DNA from: Paenibacillus pinisoli
Lineage (GTDB): Bacteria > Bacillota > Bacilli > Paenibacillales > Paenibacillaceae
DNA length: 64,000 nucleotides
NCBI RefSeq assembly: GCF_003605435.1
Contig: NZ_QXQB01000003.1
Coordinates: forward strand, 620,001 to 684,000
Direction: 5' to 3'
Positions 50,548 through 59,201 of the stretch are shown here, piece by piece. A program made the position numbers and the translations under genes. The notes beneath the pieces are model-generated. The model was not told the DNA's origin. It saw nothing but the letters and a program-made list of their open reading frames with translations, and did no database searches. Within the stretch, counting starts at the first letter, position 1, and the number at the start of each line of letters is the position of its first letter.

Positions 50548-50591
50548 CTATACTTGCTCCTATCCTTTATAGCTGTATGTGTATGACGGTA

Positions 50592-52229
50592 TTATTCCCC
50601 TGCAATCAGCCTTTTGTTGTTTTGCCATACTTCTGTGCGCCATTCCAGAAGCTTGGTATAGCCGGCATCTTGCGCGTTTTGCTCCGCTTTGTCCAGGATG
50701 CTGAGCACCTCTGCGTCGCTCTTCGCCATGACGCTTTGCGCATAGGCTTGCGTGAAGATATCGTCCACACGCTGCTTGACGAGGCCCAGATCGCTATTCG
50801 GCTCCGGATCCAGGTTGATGTATTCCGTAACGTCGGCTTGAGTCGGCCAAGTCACTTCATTCTGATAACGCGCCGCCCAGTTCTGCTGCTCCGGCGGGAG
50901 CTTGCTTTCATACTTCATTTTAGCCGGGTCGATGTAGCCCGTGTTGCCGTTCCACATGATGCGGTCATGCGCCTGCTGAAGGTCCAGCACTTCCTTGGCA
51001 TCGTATTCGTCCGTGTAGACCGGGTGGCCGTCTTCGTCGAAGCCCTTCCAGTTCTTGCCCTCCGGACCGAAGAAGAGAAGCGCCTGTCCTTCCGGTCCTG
51101 TGTACCAGTCCAGGAATGCGAAGATCTTCTCCGGATCCTTCGCCGTCTTCGTGATAACGCTTACGTTCCAGCCCAAAGCGGAGTAAGTGCCCGGGTAAAT
51201 TTTGTTTTTGTCCAAGCCTTCTTTATGAATCGGCCAGATCATGAAGTAACCGGCTTCAGGATCGTTCTTCGAGAGCTCTTGATGGGCATCCATCGCAATC
51301 GGGTTGGAGCCTGCGTAGACCGCTACCCGGCCCTGCATCACCTTCTCCTCGATCTGGTCCAGCGTCTGTGTGAATGCGTCCTGGGAGATCAGCTTCTCGC
51401 GGTACAGCTTGGAGATATACTGCTGCGCCTCGCGGAAGGTCGGATCTGTGAACAGGGATGTCAGCTTGTCGCCTTGCGGCACAGCGCGCATGCCCAAATA
51501 TTCATAGAGAGCGTTTTCAGCAAATCCCGTGTAAAGCACGCCAAGCCCCTGCAGGTCCTTCGCCAGATGCGGCTCGAACGGCACGATGCTGTCGCCGTAC
51601 TTCGCTTTTACTTGTACGAGATAGTCGTACAGATCTTCTGTCGTCTCCAGCTTGGGCGAACCCAGCTCGCCGTAGATTTTCTTGTTGATGACGTAACCTG
51701 CGTTGCCGTTCGGGCGGTTCGTATACCAGTTAGGGAACTGATACAGCTTGCCGTCGGAGGAGCGGAGAAGGTTGATATTGTCGCCCATCCAAGTTTTCAG
51801 ATTGGGATATTTGTCCAGATAGTCATCGAATGGAACGAGCATGCCTGCTTCACGCAGTCTCTCTACCTCTGCACCACGGTCCATCCATATCACATTCGGC
51901 AATGTGCTTGAAGCAATCATTGTGCTCAGCTTCTGATCGGCATTGCCGCTTGCCGTAATCGGAACGATGTTGACCCCTTTGTTCTCCTTGATCCATCTTC
52001 CTGCTACCGTGCTGTCCCATGCCGGCACATCGTACCAGTCATAATGTCCGTACATGGTGAATTCGATCGGCTCCGAGCCCAGTTCCCACTCCGCCGTTGC
52101 TTCGGAATCGGACGGGCTTGGAGCAGGCTCCGAGTTCGTCTTCTTCGAACTGCTGCAGCCTGCTAGGATGGTTCCGCATACAAGAATCGCGGACACGATC
52201 AGCATCGTGGTCTTTCTGGCTTTCGTCAT
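50592..52229 (-). CDS. Sugar ABC transporter substrate-binding lipoprotein (LplA-like)
   Basis: 545 residues from the ATG at 52229, behind GAGAGGGG. Lipoprotein signal with TILAGC lipobox, then a Ser/Pro/Glu linker and an extracellular solute-binding fold of the large ~550-residue class ('PIEFTMYGHYDWYDVPAWDS', 'VWMDRGAEVERLREAGMLV', 'FAFLDWYTGPEGQALLFFGP'). These bind oligosaccharides for CUT1 permeases. No permease genes lie next to it, so it must use subunits elsewhere. It is downstream of the SIS gene, possibly in the same regulon. Confidence 0.88.
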   Translation of the reverse strand: MTKARKTTMLIVSAILVCGTILAGCSSSKKTNSEPAPSPSDSEATAEWELGSEPIEFTMYGHYDWYDVPAWDSTVAGRWIKENKGVNIVPITASGNADQKLSTMIASSTLPNVIWMDRGAEVERLREAGMLVPFDDYLDKYPNLKTWMGDNINLLRSSDGKLYQFPNWYTNRPNGNAGYVINKKIYGELGSPKLETTEDLYDYLVQVKAKYGDSIVPFEPHLAKDLQGLGVLYTGFAENALYEYLGMRAVPQGDKLTSLFTDPTFREAQQYISKLYREKLISQDAFTQTLDQIEEKVMQGRVAVYAGSNPIAMDAHQELSKNDPEAGYFMIWPIHKEGLDKNKIYPGTYSALGWNVSVITKTAKDPEKIFAFLDWYTGPEGQALLFFGPEGKNWKGFDEDGHPVYTDEYDAKEVLDLQQAHDRIMWNGNTGYIDPAKMKYESKLPPEQQNWAARYQNEVTWPTQADVTEYINLDPEPNSDLGLVKQRVDDIFTQAYAQSVMAKSDAEVLSILDKAEQNAQDAGYTKLLEWRTEVWQNNKRLIAGE

Positions 52230-52394
52230 GCTTGTATTACCCCTCTCCATATGATGTTATATGTCCAAAGCGAAGCTCGCCCTAAACCAATGGGATATTA
52301 CGAAAGTAGCAAAATCGATCAGCACGATATGCACGATGTTGGTCAGTTGCCCGGATGTTGGTGTGCCAACCCTCTTATCCTTGCTCGCTACCGC

Positions 52395-53477
52395 CTAGGC
52401 GTAGTTGCCCGGCTGTGTCTTGCTCTTCATAGCCATACCGAAGTCGGTATAGATGCGGTTCGTCAGGTCGATGCCTCTCGCCCCCGCAATATGATGCGCT
52501 AGTATTTGAAAAGGAATGATCAGCGCAAAAGGCGCGGCGTACTCGTCAATAGCGAGGTCCAGCCCAATCACATTCGCTTCGGAGGAGCTTCCTGTCGTAA
52601 TCGTGTAGACATGCCTCGAGATGCGCTCTTCATAGCTGCGAAGCCGCTCCAGACGATCCTTGACCGGGCTCTCCGTCTCAACGAAGAAGAAGCGGTGCTC
52701 TGGATTGACCTCCAGATACGGGCCATGCATGAACGCCTCCACCTCTACGCCCTGCGATGGCACCCGGACGGTCTCGACGAATTTGGTCTCGAACTCCTTG
52801 ATTGTCCCTACCGCAGGTCCATAACCGACCGCCGTGAACCGCGGCGCGCTGGCAAGCTCTTCGCGGAACGTCTCGAAGAACGCCTCCGTGCGGGCAATCG
52901 TTGCCGGAATAGCCGCCGCAGCGCGCCGCAACGAATCCAGCTGCACCTGCACCTCGACAGCGCTCATGCTGCCGTTCAGCTCGCCTGTGCGCAGGCCCGC
53001 AAGCATCAAGGTGAGCACAGTAGCCAGAAAGCCCTTTGTCACATAGCCGACCCGTTCCGCGCCGCAGCCGATATCGACCGTTAAGTCGGCAGCTTCGCTT
53101 ATGGCGCTCTCCGTATCCGCGCTCAGTGCGATTACAGGCAGCCCCGCCTCCTCGCGCATGCGCTCCAGCGCTCCGATCGTTGAAGTGCTGTGACCGCTCT
53201 GGGAGATGCCGATCGCAAGATCCGTATAAGGGCTCATTTTGTCATAATGCGTGAACGGGAACGGCTCCTTGATGTCTACGCGTACGCCCGCCCAGCGCTC
53301 AATGGCGTACCTGGCACTCAGCGCTGCGTTGTAGCTGGAGCCTGTTGCGACGAGCAGCCAGTCCTGCTTGCCGGAGGCAAGCTCCGCGAACTTCTCCACA
53401 TTGTCCGGATAGGCGGCGAGAATACGCTCCGACATCTCCTTCTCTTCATTGATATAAGTCATCATGGTTGGTTTCAC
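52395..53477 (-). CDS. SIS-domain sugar isomerase/deglycase-like protein
   Basis: 360 residues with a GTG start behind GGAGGT. Two SIS domains: the first with 'LVATGSSYNAALSARYAIE' and 'LAIGISQSGHSTSTIGALERM', the second with 'FTAVGYGPAVGTIKEFETKFVET'. This is the isomerase half of glucosamine-6-phosphate synthase without the glutaminase domain, as in AgaS, FrlB or NagB-type aminosugar-phosphate enzymes. It starts 3 bases after the GH9 gene, so they share an operon. Substrate is likely a phosphorylated amino sugar. Confidence 0.85.
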   Translation of the reverse strand: MKPTMMTYINEEKEMSERILAAYPDNVEKFAELASGKQDWLLVATGSSYNAALSARYAIERWAGVRVDIKEPFPFTHYDKMSPYTDLAIGISQSGHSTSTIGALERMREEAGLPVIALSADTESAISEAADLTVDIGCGAERVGYVTKGFLATVLTLMLAGLRTGELNGSMSAVEVQVQLDSLRRAAAAIPATIARTEAFFETFREELASAPRFTAVGYGPAVGTIKEFETKFVETVRVPSQGVEVEAFMHGPYLEVNPEHRFFFVETESPVKDRLERLRSYEERISRHVYTITTGSSSEANVIGLDLAIDEYAAPFALIIPFQILAHHIAGARGIDLTNRIYTDFGMAMKSKTQPGNYA

Positions 53478-53480
53478 AGT

Positions 53481-55871
53481 CTACACCTCCGCTGCGTACA
53501 GATCGGCTACGATGGACATCCATTTGCCCGCTACGCCGGTCCATACTTCTTTATAAGTTGCGTTATTGAATTGCGGCCAATACGGCTCATCCTCATTGCC
53601 GAAGGTTTGTACGCCGACCGGCAATTCGCCCGTCATCTCGCCGCACAGCACCGAATATTGCTGCGCATAGCGGTACCCTTCGCCGTGCATCATGGATTGG
53701 CCGAACGGATTTTGCCCGACGATCCAGCGCAGCTGGCCCTCCGCAATATCCAGCAAAGCCTTATCCTTCAGATGGAGGCCTGCGACGGAAGCCGCCTTCC
53801 CTTGCGACAGCATGATCGCGTTGTTGCCTCTGAACGAGAACCATACCGGGAATCTGCGCAAATAATACTCTTCATTCAGCTTCACGCCCGCATTAAGCTG
53901 GTCGCCGTAATCTTCTTGCGCTTGATGGTCGATAAGCAAATGCTGATAGTTGAAGCTCTTGTCGTCCTGATGCTCATTCACATGGTAGACGCCGCTTGCC
54001 AGCATCGGATACGGCAGCGTATATGCTGCAAGGCGCTTGACGTATTCCGCGTAAGCCTCGATCGATGCCAGCCAATCGCCAGCTTCAGGATGCTCCCCCT
54101 GCGTCTCATGGATGGCGGAGAAAGCCATCATATAGAGATGCTCACGCGCCTGGTGATTGAAGTGCTGTACGACCTCTTGGCTTGGATTCCGGTAGAAGAA
54201 GCCGCTCAGCTTGGCTCCGCCCTCTACCTCGATGCCTTCAAGCTCCTGGGATCTCCTCACAAAAGCGATGAACTCCGCTGCCTTCTTCGCATAGAAGCTG
54301 TCCTTGGTCGCCTTGTAGAGCATCGACGCCGCCCATGAGGCTGTTGCCATGTACAAGCTCTCGGACGATTGGTACGTATGCTCCCAGAAAATCGGCTTTT
54401 GGTCGAAGCCATGCTTCTTGAACTCTTCCAGCGCATATTGGAAATCTTCCTTGGCGATCACCAGCAGCCGCTTCGATAAGGCTGGATGATGCACTATCCG
54501 GCTATGGATATAAGCTTCAATGCCTGCGCAGTAGAAGTTCTCATAGGCCTGGTTATGGACTCGCGCTTCCGCGTCATCCATATTGCCGATGCGCCCGTCC
54601 GTCCAACGGGTAATACCTGCGCTTGTTGCGCGATAACCGTCTCCGAATCGGGTTTTCAGCATAAAATCAAGTCCCCACTCGCCTTCCTCCAGCAATCGAA
54701 GATAGAGATCCTCATCGAATGGCTTCACTTGCTCCGCCATCTCGAACAGCGAATGCGTCACCTCTGCCGACTGGATCAGCTGTTGAGAGACATCGCCCGC
54801 ATCGTGCCAGCCGCCGTTGAACGACAGCATAGTTCCTTTATGGTTCGCTACAATATCCGCATGGCAGCTGCCGTGGATGCCTGGAACCGGGTAGCCGCAG
54901 CGCTCGCAAAAAATAAAGTTCAGCGATTTCCATACGGAGGCATGCCATACGCCCGGCGCGGCTCCAATGGCGAAGCTCTGCGTCGCTGCGCCGCCTGCGC
55001 TTAGCGTATAGCGGCCGTTCTGCTTGAACTCGGAGAAGTCCATCACTTGGAACGTTCCCCACTCCGTCTCCATCTCGCTTAACTTGCCGGTGAATACTGC
55101 CGCCCCGCTGACTTCGTGAAGCAGCTGAAAGAGCTCCCCCTCAAGTCCGACAGCAAAGGCCGTCTTGCTTCCATCGACGGAATAGCCGCTATGGGAATAC
55201 ACAATCTCCCCCCGCTTCGGCACCCAGCCCTTGGACACATGATGTCCGTCCACTTTCTCCAGCGTAATATCCTTGAGCGCCAACTCAATGACGTCTCCCG
55301 TCGCCTTCTCTTTGCCGTTCAGGTAATATCCGATAGTCAGCTCTGTAATGACGTCCCTAGGAAGCTCTTGAATGTCCAGATGAACGGTGTTCCACTCATG
55401 GTTATCCATATTCACGCCATGTACGCCCTCGCGGTGATACAGATCAGGAATCGGAATGGCGCCCTCGTTCTTGAACTTGATCATAATGTAGGCGTTAGGC
55501 ACGCCGTGAAAATCAGGATGCAGGTTAAGCGTGATGCGGTTGAAGGCTTCCCAGTTCACCTGCGGAAGCTTCAAGGTCATCCATGCGCTGCCGAAATTCA
55601 CATAATCACCGTCAGCAGGCGCTCCTTCCGGCCAATGGGGCATAATGGAAGGCGATACGAGCTGGACTGCTTGCTCGCTTGTTCTTAGCGACCCTACGCC
55701 GTGATGAACCCATTGATGGCTTTCGCCGACAGCCGCATCGAATAGTGTTTCACGGGAGAGCACAGCCTGCTTCGCTTGTTCCTTCTCCATCGAATGTTCC
55801 CGGTAGATGGACAGCGGGCGATGAAGATAACCCGACTTTCTGATGTCCTGCTTGAAGCTTTCGTTCATCAT
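53481..55871 (-). CDS. GH9 family glycosidase, apparently cytoplasmic
   Basis: 796 residues from the ATG at 55871, behind GGGGAG, overlapping the ROK stop by 4 bases. The N-terminal ~200 residues are beta-rich, followed by a CelD-type Ig-like domain (about 215-300) and the GH9 (alpha/alpha)6 barrel with SFNGGWHDAGDVSQQL (the DAGD nucleophile/base pair, about residue 358). The acid region near 'NATYKEVWTGVAG' at the end is compatible. No signal peptide or export motif is present, unlike typical cellulases. This fits an enzyme cleaving imported oligosaccharides. Beta-glucosidase or exo-glucosaminidase activity is possible. Confidence 0.88.
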   Translation of the reverse strand: MMNESFKQDIRKSGYLHRPLSIYREHSMEKEQAKQAVLSRETLFDAAVGESHQWVHHGVGSLRTSEQAVQLVSPSIMPHWPEGAPADGDYVNFGSAWMTLKLPQVNWEAFNRITLNLHPDFHGVPNAYIMIKFKNEGAIPIPDLYHREGVHGVNMDNHEWNTVHLDIQELPRDVITELTIGYYLNGKEKATGDVIELALKDITLEKVDGHHVSKGWVPKRGEIVYSHSGYSVDGSKTAFAVGLEGELFQLLHEVSGAAVFTGKLSEMETEWGTFQVMDFSEFKQNGRYTLSAGGAATQSFAIGAAPGVWHASVWKSLNFIFCERCGYPVPGIHGSCHADIVANHKGTMLSFNGGWHDAGDVSQQLIQSAEVTHSLFEMAEQVKPFDEDLYLRLLEEGEWGLDFMLKTRFGDGYRATSAGITRWTDGRIGNMDDAEARVHNQAYENFYCAGIEAYIHSRIVHHPALSKRLLVIAKEDFQYALEEFKKHGFDQKPIFWEHTYQSSESLYMATASWAASMLYKATKDSFYAKKAAEFIAFVRRSQELEGIEVEGGAKLSGFFYRNPSQEVVQHFNHQAREHLYMMAFSAIHETQGEHPEAGDWLASIEAYAEYVKRLAAYTLPYPMLASGVYHVNEHQDDKSFNYQHLLIDHQAQEDYGDQLNAGVKLNEEYYLRRFPVWFSFRGNNAIMLSQGKAASVAGLHLKDKALLDIAEGQLRWIVGQNPFGQSMMHGEGYRYAQQYSVLCGEMTGELPVGVQTFGNEDEPYWPQFNNATYKEVWTGVAGKWMSIVADLYAAEV

Positions 55872-56851
55872 GAGACAACACTCCCCTGCTTCATAGTCCA
55901 TGCTTCCAACCCCACCATGGCTGCGCCTACAAGTCCCGCTTCCGGCGTCTCTTGCTTCGTGCCTGCAATTCCGTTCGCAACAAATCGCATCGTCTTCGGA
56001 TTGAGGTATTGCCCGACCAGCTCCTTGAAGTACGCATTGCCGCCTACTCCGCCGCCCAGCACGATCGTATCCGGGTCGGATACGCGCACCATGTTCATAA
56101 TCGCGGCAGCCAGCGCCCGTGCGCCTTCCTCCGTCACCCGCTCCGCCAGCGCGTCACCCGCTTGGGCTTGCTCGAAGATCGTCTCGGCCGCTACCCGCTT
56201 GCCCTCTTCAATAGCGATCGCGGTATCCGGGTATTGGCTGCGCAGATTAATAACCCTTTCGTGCAAGCCGAGGCCGGAGGACAATCGCTCGACGCAGCCT
56301 CTGCGGCCGCAGGCGCATATAGCGTCACTGTTCATATCCACAACCATGTGCCCGATCTCTCCCGCATTGAAATGCGAGCCTTCGATGATTGCGCCATTAA
56401 CGACGAAACCCGCCGCAATGCCCGTGCCAACGTTGAGGTAAATAAAGTCCTTCGACTCCCTGCCCCAGCCATGCTTCAGCTCTGCCAGCGTCGCGCAGGA
56501 CACATCGTTGTCGATTCCGCATGGAAGGCCAAATTGCTGCTCGATGATGCTCCTTACGTCGGTCGGGTTTGTCTTGCCCGGCTGGATCTCCATCCACACG
56601 CCCTGGGCTCTGTCTACCCGGCCTACTACGCCGATGCCAATCGCGATGAGCTCTCGCGCTATTCTCGGCGCGGTACCCAGATAATCGGATATAGCCTTCT
56701 GTATATTCTCCATGGCAGCTGCTTGTGTCGCCGTATTCGTGGGATACGACTGCGTATGCAGCACTTTGCCGTCCAATGTGACTTCTCCGAGCAATATCGA
56801 CGTACCGCCCAGATCGACTGCGAGTATAGATTGCGTAATTGGCTGTTCCAC
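55868..56851 (-). CDS. ROK family sugar kinase
   Basis: 327 residues from the GTG at 56851, behind AGGAGG. The ATP motif is SILAVDLGGTSILLGEVTLD. The sugar-binding stretch is FNAGEIGHMVVD, and the zinc site is ICACGRRGCVERLSSG. 'GIGVVGRVDRAQGVW' and 'VLGGGVGGN' complete the fold. It phosphorylates glucose or N-acetylglucosamine-type sugars. First gene of the ROK-GH9-SIS operon; the LacI operator lies 19 bases upstream. Confidence 0.9.
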   Translation of the reverse strand: MEQPITQSILAVDLGGTSILLGEVTLDGKVLHTQSYPTNTATQAAAMENIQKAISDYLGTAPRIARELIAIGIGVVGRVDRAQGVWMEIQPGKTNPTDVRSIIEQQFGLPCGIDNDVSCATLAELKHGWGRESKDFIYLNVGTGIAAGFVVNGAIIEGSHFNAGEIGHMVVDMNSDAICACGRRGCVERLSSGLGLHERVINLRSQYPDTAIAIEEGKRVAAETIFEQAQAGDALAERVTEEGARALAAAIMNMVRVSDPDTIVLGGGVGGNAYFKELVGQYLNPKTMRFVANGIAGTKQETPEAGLVGAAMVGLEAWTMKQGSVVS

Positions 56852-56869
56852 AGCTGCACCTCCTATCAA

Positions 56870-56887
56870 TTTGGTATCGTTACCAAA
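56870..56887. promoter_or_regulatory. LacI-type operator O1
   Basis: TTTGGTA-TCGT-TACCAAA is a perfect 7-bp-arm inverted repeat just before the ROK ribosome site. It repeats at 57015. Confidence 0.75.
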
Positions 56888-57014
56888 AACGGTTGCATTA
56901 TTTCGTTGTTGTCATGAGATTAACAAATGAAAAAGAAGCTGTCAACAGCATATTCAAGCGAAATTTTGAGTAAAATCGAGATAAAGCCAATGGAATCAAC
57001 CTCACCCTTCATTT

Positions 57015-57032
57015 CGTGGTAACGATACCAAA
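57015..57032. promoter_or_regulatory. LacI-type operator O2
   Basis: CGTGGTA-ACGA-TACCAAA has the same core as O1 in reverse (16 of 18 bases match). It lies 75 bases before the LacI gene. The pair, 145 bases apart, would allow looping over both divergent promoters. Confidence 0.7.
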
Positions 57033-57107
57033 CATCTGTTGAATAAAACCTGATCTTGGGTTAAAATTTAGCTATAAAACACAGCATCGGCCAAAGGATG
57101 TGCCCCG

Positions 57108-58184
57108 TTGAAAACGAAAATGACCATTCAGGAGATCGCCCAAAAAAGCGGCGTATCCGTGTCCACTGTTTCGCGTGTGCTTAACAACAGTCCGTCCGTC
57201 TCTCCCAAAAAGAGGGAGAAGATTCAGCAAATTATCGACGAATACAACTATACGCCAAGCGTGTTCGCCAGAGGCATGGTCAATCACACATCGAAGAATA
57301 TCGGCATTATTTTGCCGGACATTACGAACCCTTACTTCGCTTCCTTGTTCCTGGAGGTTCAGAACTTCGCGCTGAAAAATCAGTATGCCACGCTGCTGTT
57401 CAACACGATGTTCGTCCGCCATCAGCTGCAGAATGAGCTTCATCTGAATGAAGAGGACTATTTCAAAATGATTTTGGAGAAACAGGTGGATGGCGTGCTG
57501 ATTCTCGGCGGCAGCATAGACAAGGAGGATGTACCCAACTCCTTCATCCATGCGCTCAACCAATTGCAGCGCCGGGTGCCCGTCGTCATTGTCGGCTCCA
57601 AGATCGACGGCTGCGACTGTCTCTTTATCGAGCGGAACTTGAAGCAGGGAGTCACCTCGATCGTGCATCACTTTATCGCGCTCGGCCACGAGCGAATCGG
57701 CTTTATCGGCGGCGAGCCCGGCATCCGCATCACATCTGCACGTATCGATGCGTTCAAGCACAGCCTGCAGGTGCTGAACAAGCAGGTCGACGAGCGGCAT
57801 ATCGTCACATCCGACTACTATGCGCAGGACGGCTATTCCGCGATGATCCAGCTGCTGGACACCTCGGCGGATAGCTTGCCGACGGCGGTGATCGCCATTA
57901 ACGATATGGTTGCCATCGGCGCTATTCGGGCCATGAGGGACCGCGGCCTGGATTGCCCGGGCGACATCGCAATCGCCAGCTGCGATCAGTTCCTTCAGAG
58001 TGACTACAGCATCCCGCGCCTGACGTCGCTGGATCAGCACAATGAATACTTGGGCCGCATGGCGGTCATGCAGCTCATTAGCGCCATTAACGGCTCCGAG
58101 GAAATGCTCAGCATCAACCATTCCCCGGAGCTCATCATCCGCGAATCCTGCGGAGCCGCGGGCGACGCCGGCTCCCGCACGTAA
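57108..58184 (+). CDS. LacI family transcriptional regulator
   Basis: 358 residues with a TTG start; an ATG 4 codons on lacks a good site. N-terminal HTH TIQEIAQKSGVSVSTVSRVL then NNSPSVSPKKREKIQQII, the LacI signature with hinge, and a periplasmic-binding-type effector domain ('IGIILPDITNPYFASLFLEV', 'RIGFIGGEPGIRITSARIDA'). It is divergent from the ROK-GH9-SIS operon with two operators between, so it most likely represses that operon and itself until a sugar binds. Confidence 0.92.
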   Translation: MKTKMTIQEIAQKSGVSVSTVSRVLNNSPSVSPKKREKIQQIIDEYNYTPSVFARGMVNHTSKNIGIILPDITNPYFASLFLEVQNFALKNQYATLLFNTMFVRHQLQNELHLNEEDYFKMILEKQVDGVLILGGSIDKEDVPNSFIHALNQLQRRVPVVIVGSKIDGCDCLFIERNLKQGVTSIVHHFIALGHERIGFIGGEPGIRITSARIDAFKHSLQVLNKQVDERHIVTSDYYAQDGYSAMIQLLDTSADSLPTAVIAINDMVAIGAIRAMRDRGLDCPGDIAIASCDQFLQSDYSIPRLTSLDQHNEYLGRMAVMQLISAINGSEEMLSINHSPELIIRESCGAAGDAGSRT

Positions 58185-58186
58185 TT

Positions 58187-58228
58187 GAAGCCGCTGCAAG
58201 CCGAGGTTGGTCGGCATGCAGCGGCTTC
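58187..58228 (+). terminator. Terminator-like hairpin after LacI gene
   Basis: GAAGCCGCTGCA and TGCAGCGGCTTC pair around a smaller GCCGAG..TCGGC stem. The inner core is a degenerate form of the 51-bp repeat hairpin, and no strong T run follows. Confidence 0.6.
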
Positions 58229-58260
58229 GCGCGTTGGTGCGGCTTTCGCTGGCGCTCTAA

Positions 58261-58996
58261 GCCGAGTTTCTCGGCTTGCAGCTCTCTTTGCCGCTCGGCG
58301 TCACTCTCTATGCCGAGTTTCTCGGCATGCAACGCTCTTCGCCGCTCGGCGGCGCTCTCTATGCCGAGTTTCTCGGCTTGCAACGCTCTTCGCCGCTCGG
58401 CGGCGCTCTCTATGCCGAGTTTCTCGGCATGCAACGCTCTTCGCCACTCGGCGGCGCTCTCTAATGCCGAGTTTCTCGGCTTGCAACGCTCTTTGCCGTT
58501 TGACGGCGCTCTCTATGCCGAGTTTCTCGGCTTGCAACGCTCTTCGCCGCTCGGCGGCGCTCTCTATGCCGATTTTCTCGGCATGCAACGCTCTTCACCG
58601 CTCGGCAGCACTCTCTATGCCGAGTTTCTCGGCTTGCAGCTCTCTTTGCCGCCTGGCGGCGCTCTCTATGCCGAGTTTCTCGGCATGCAACGCTCTTCGC
58701 CGCTCGGCGGCACTCTCTATGCCGATTTTCTCGGCTTGCAACGCTCTTCGCCGCCTGACGGCGCTCTCTATGCCGAGTTTCTCGGCTTGCAACGCTCTTC
58801 GCCGCCCGACGGCGCTCTCTATGCCGAGTTTCTCGGCTTGCAGCTCTCTTTGCCGCCCGACGGCGCTCTCTATGCCGAGTTTCTCGGCTTGCAACGCTCT
58901 TCGCCGCTCGGCGGTGCTCTCTATACCGAGTTTCTCGGCTTGCAACTCTCTTTGCCGCTCGGCCCCACGCTGTAAGCCGAGTTTCTCGGCTTACAG
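58261..58996 (-). repeat. Array 2 of the 51-bp hairpin repeat, fifteen units
   Basis: Units start at 58261, 58312, 58363, 58414, 58466, 58517, 58568, 58619, 58670, 58721, 58772, 58823, 58874, 58925 and 58976 (one unit is 52 bp because of an extra A). Each has GCCGAG-TTT-CTCGGC and a 36-bp body with a second potential stem, CGCCGCTCGGCGGCG. The last unit is a perfect 12-bp stem (58970-58996). Read on the minus strand the core and body align with array 1. Bodies vary at few positions, several in both halves of the inner stem (for example CTCGGCGG to CCTGACGG), so structure may be kept. Long frames through the array are a by-product of the 51-bp period. Confidence 0.93.
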
Positions 58997-59020
58997 TTTA
59001 TCTATACTCCCAAACGCACC

Positions 59021-59057
59021 AATAGCCGATACAGCCCTTGAGGCTGTACCGGCTATT
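59021..59057. terminator. Terminator-like hairpin between array 2 and ABC operon
   Basis: AATAGCCG-TACAGCC and GGCTGTA-CGGCTATT form a long near-perfect stem (15 paired bases with one mismatch) with a short loop. T tracts are poor, so activity is uncertain. It is the last structure before the convergent ABC gene end. Confidence 0.5.
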
Positions 59058-59201
59058 ATGTTCTAATCAGTTATTTCCATGCACTTCTCGCACTTTAAAC
59101 CTGATCCCTGCATGCGATCCACCAGCCAAGCTGTGCGGTGATCGGAAATTTTGCAATTTAACCCATTCGTTCGCATAAAACTAACTACTCACCATCCCCC
59201 G

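Noticed and set aside
50577..51911. 444-codon plus-strand frame opposite the sugar-binding protein
   Set aside because: Antisense shadow of a lipoprotein gene with signal peptide and fold motifs.
53190..54338. 382-codon plus-strand frame opposite GH9/SIS genes
   Set aside because: Antisense shadow; the GH9 and SIS frames carry catalytic motifs and correct ribosome sites.
57072..58217. 381-codon minus-strand frame opposite the LacI gene
   Set aside because: Antisense shadow of a GC-rich gene with a clear HTH and effector domain; its translation has no recognisable domain.
58301..58945. Minus-strand frames with AEKLGIESAAERRRALQ repeats
   Set aside because: Also a product of the 51-bp period. 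Helical-looking, but no start with ribosome site, and the frame shifts at the 52-bp unit near 58466. Recorded as a finding, not a gene.
47421..58996. CRISPR arrays
   Set aside because: Period and palindromic core look CRISPR-like, but the supposed spacers are near-identical to one another and no cas genes are in the window.
58185..59066. Long plus-strand frame of 17-residue repeats (MPSFSACNALRRSAALS type)
   Set aside because: It arises from the 51-bp period of array 2. Other frames on both strands are equally open, no ribosome site or signal is present, and array 1 interrupts the corresponding frames with stops.
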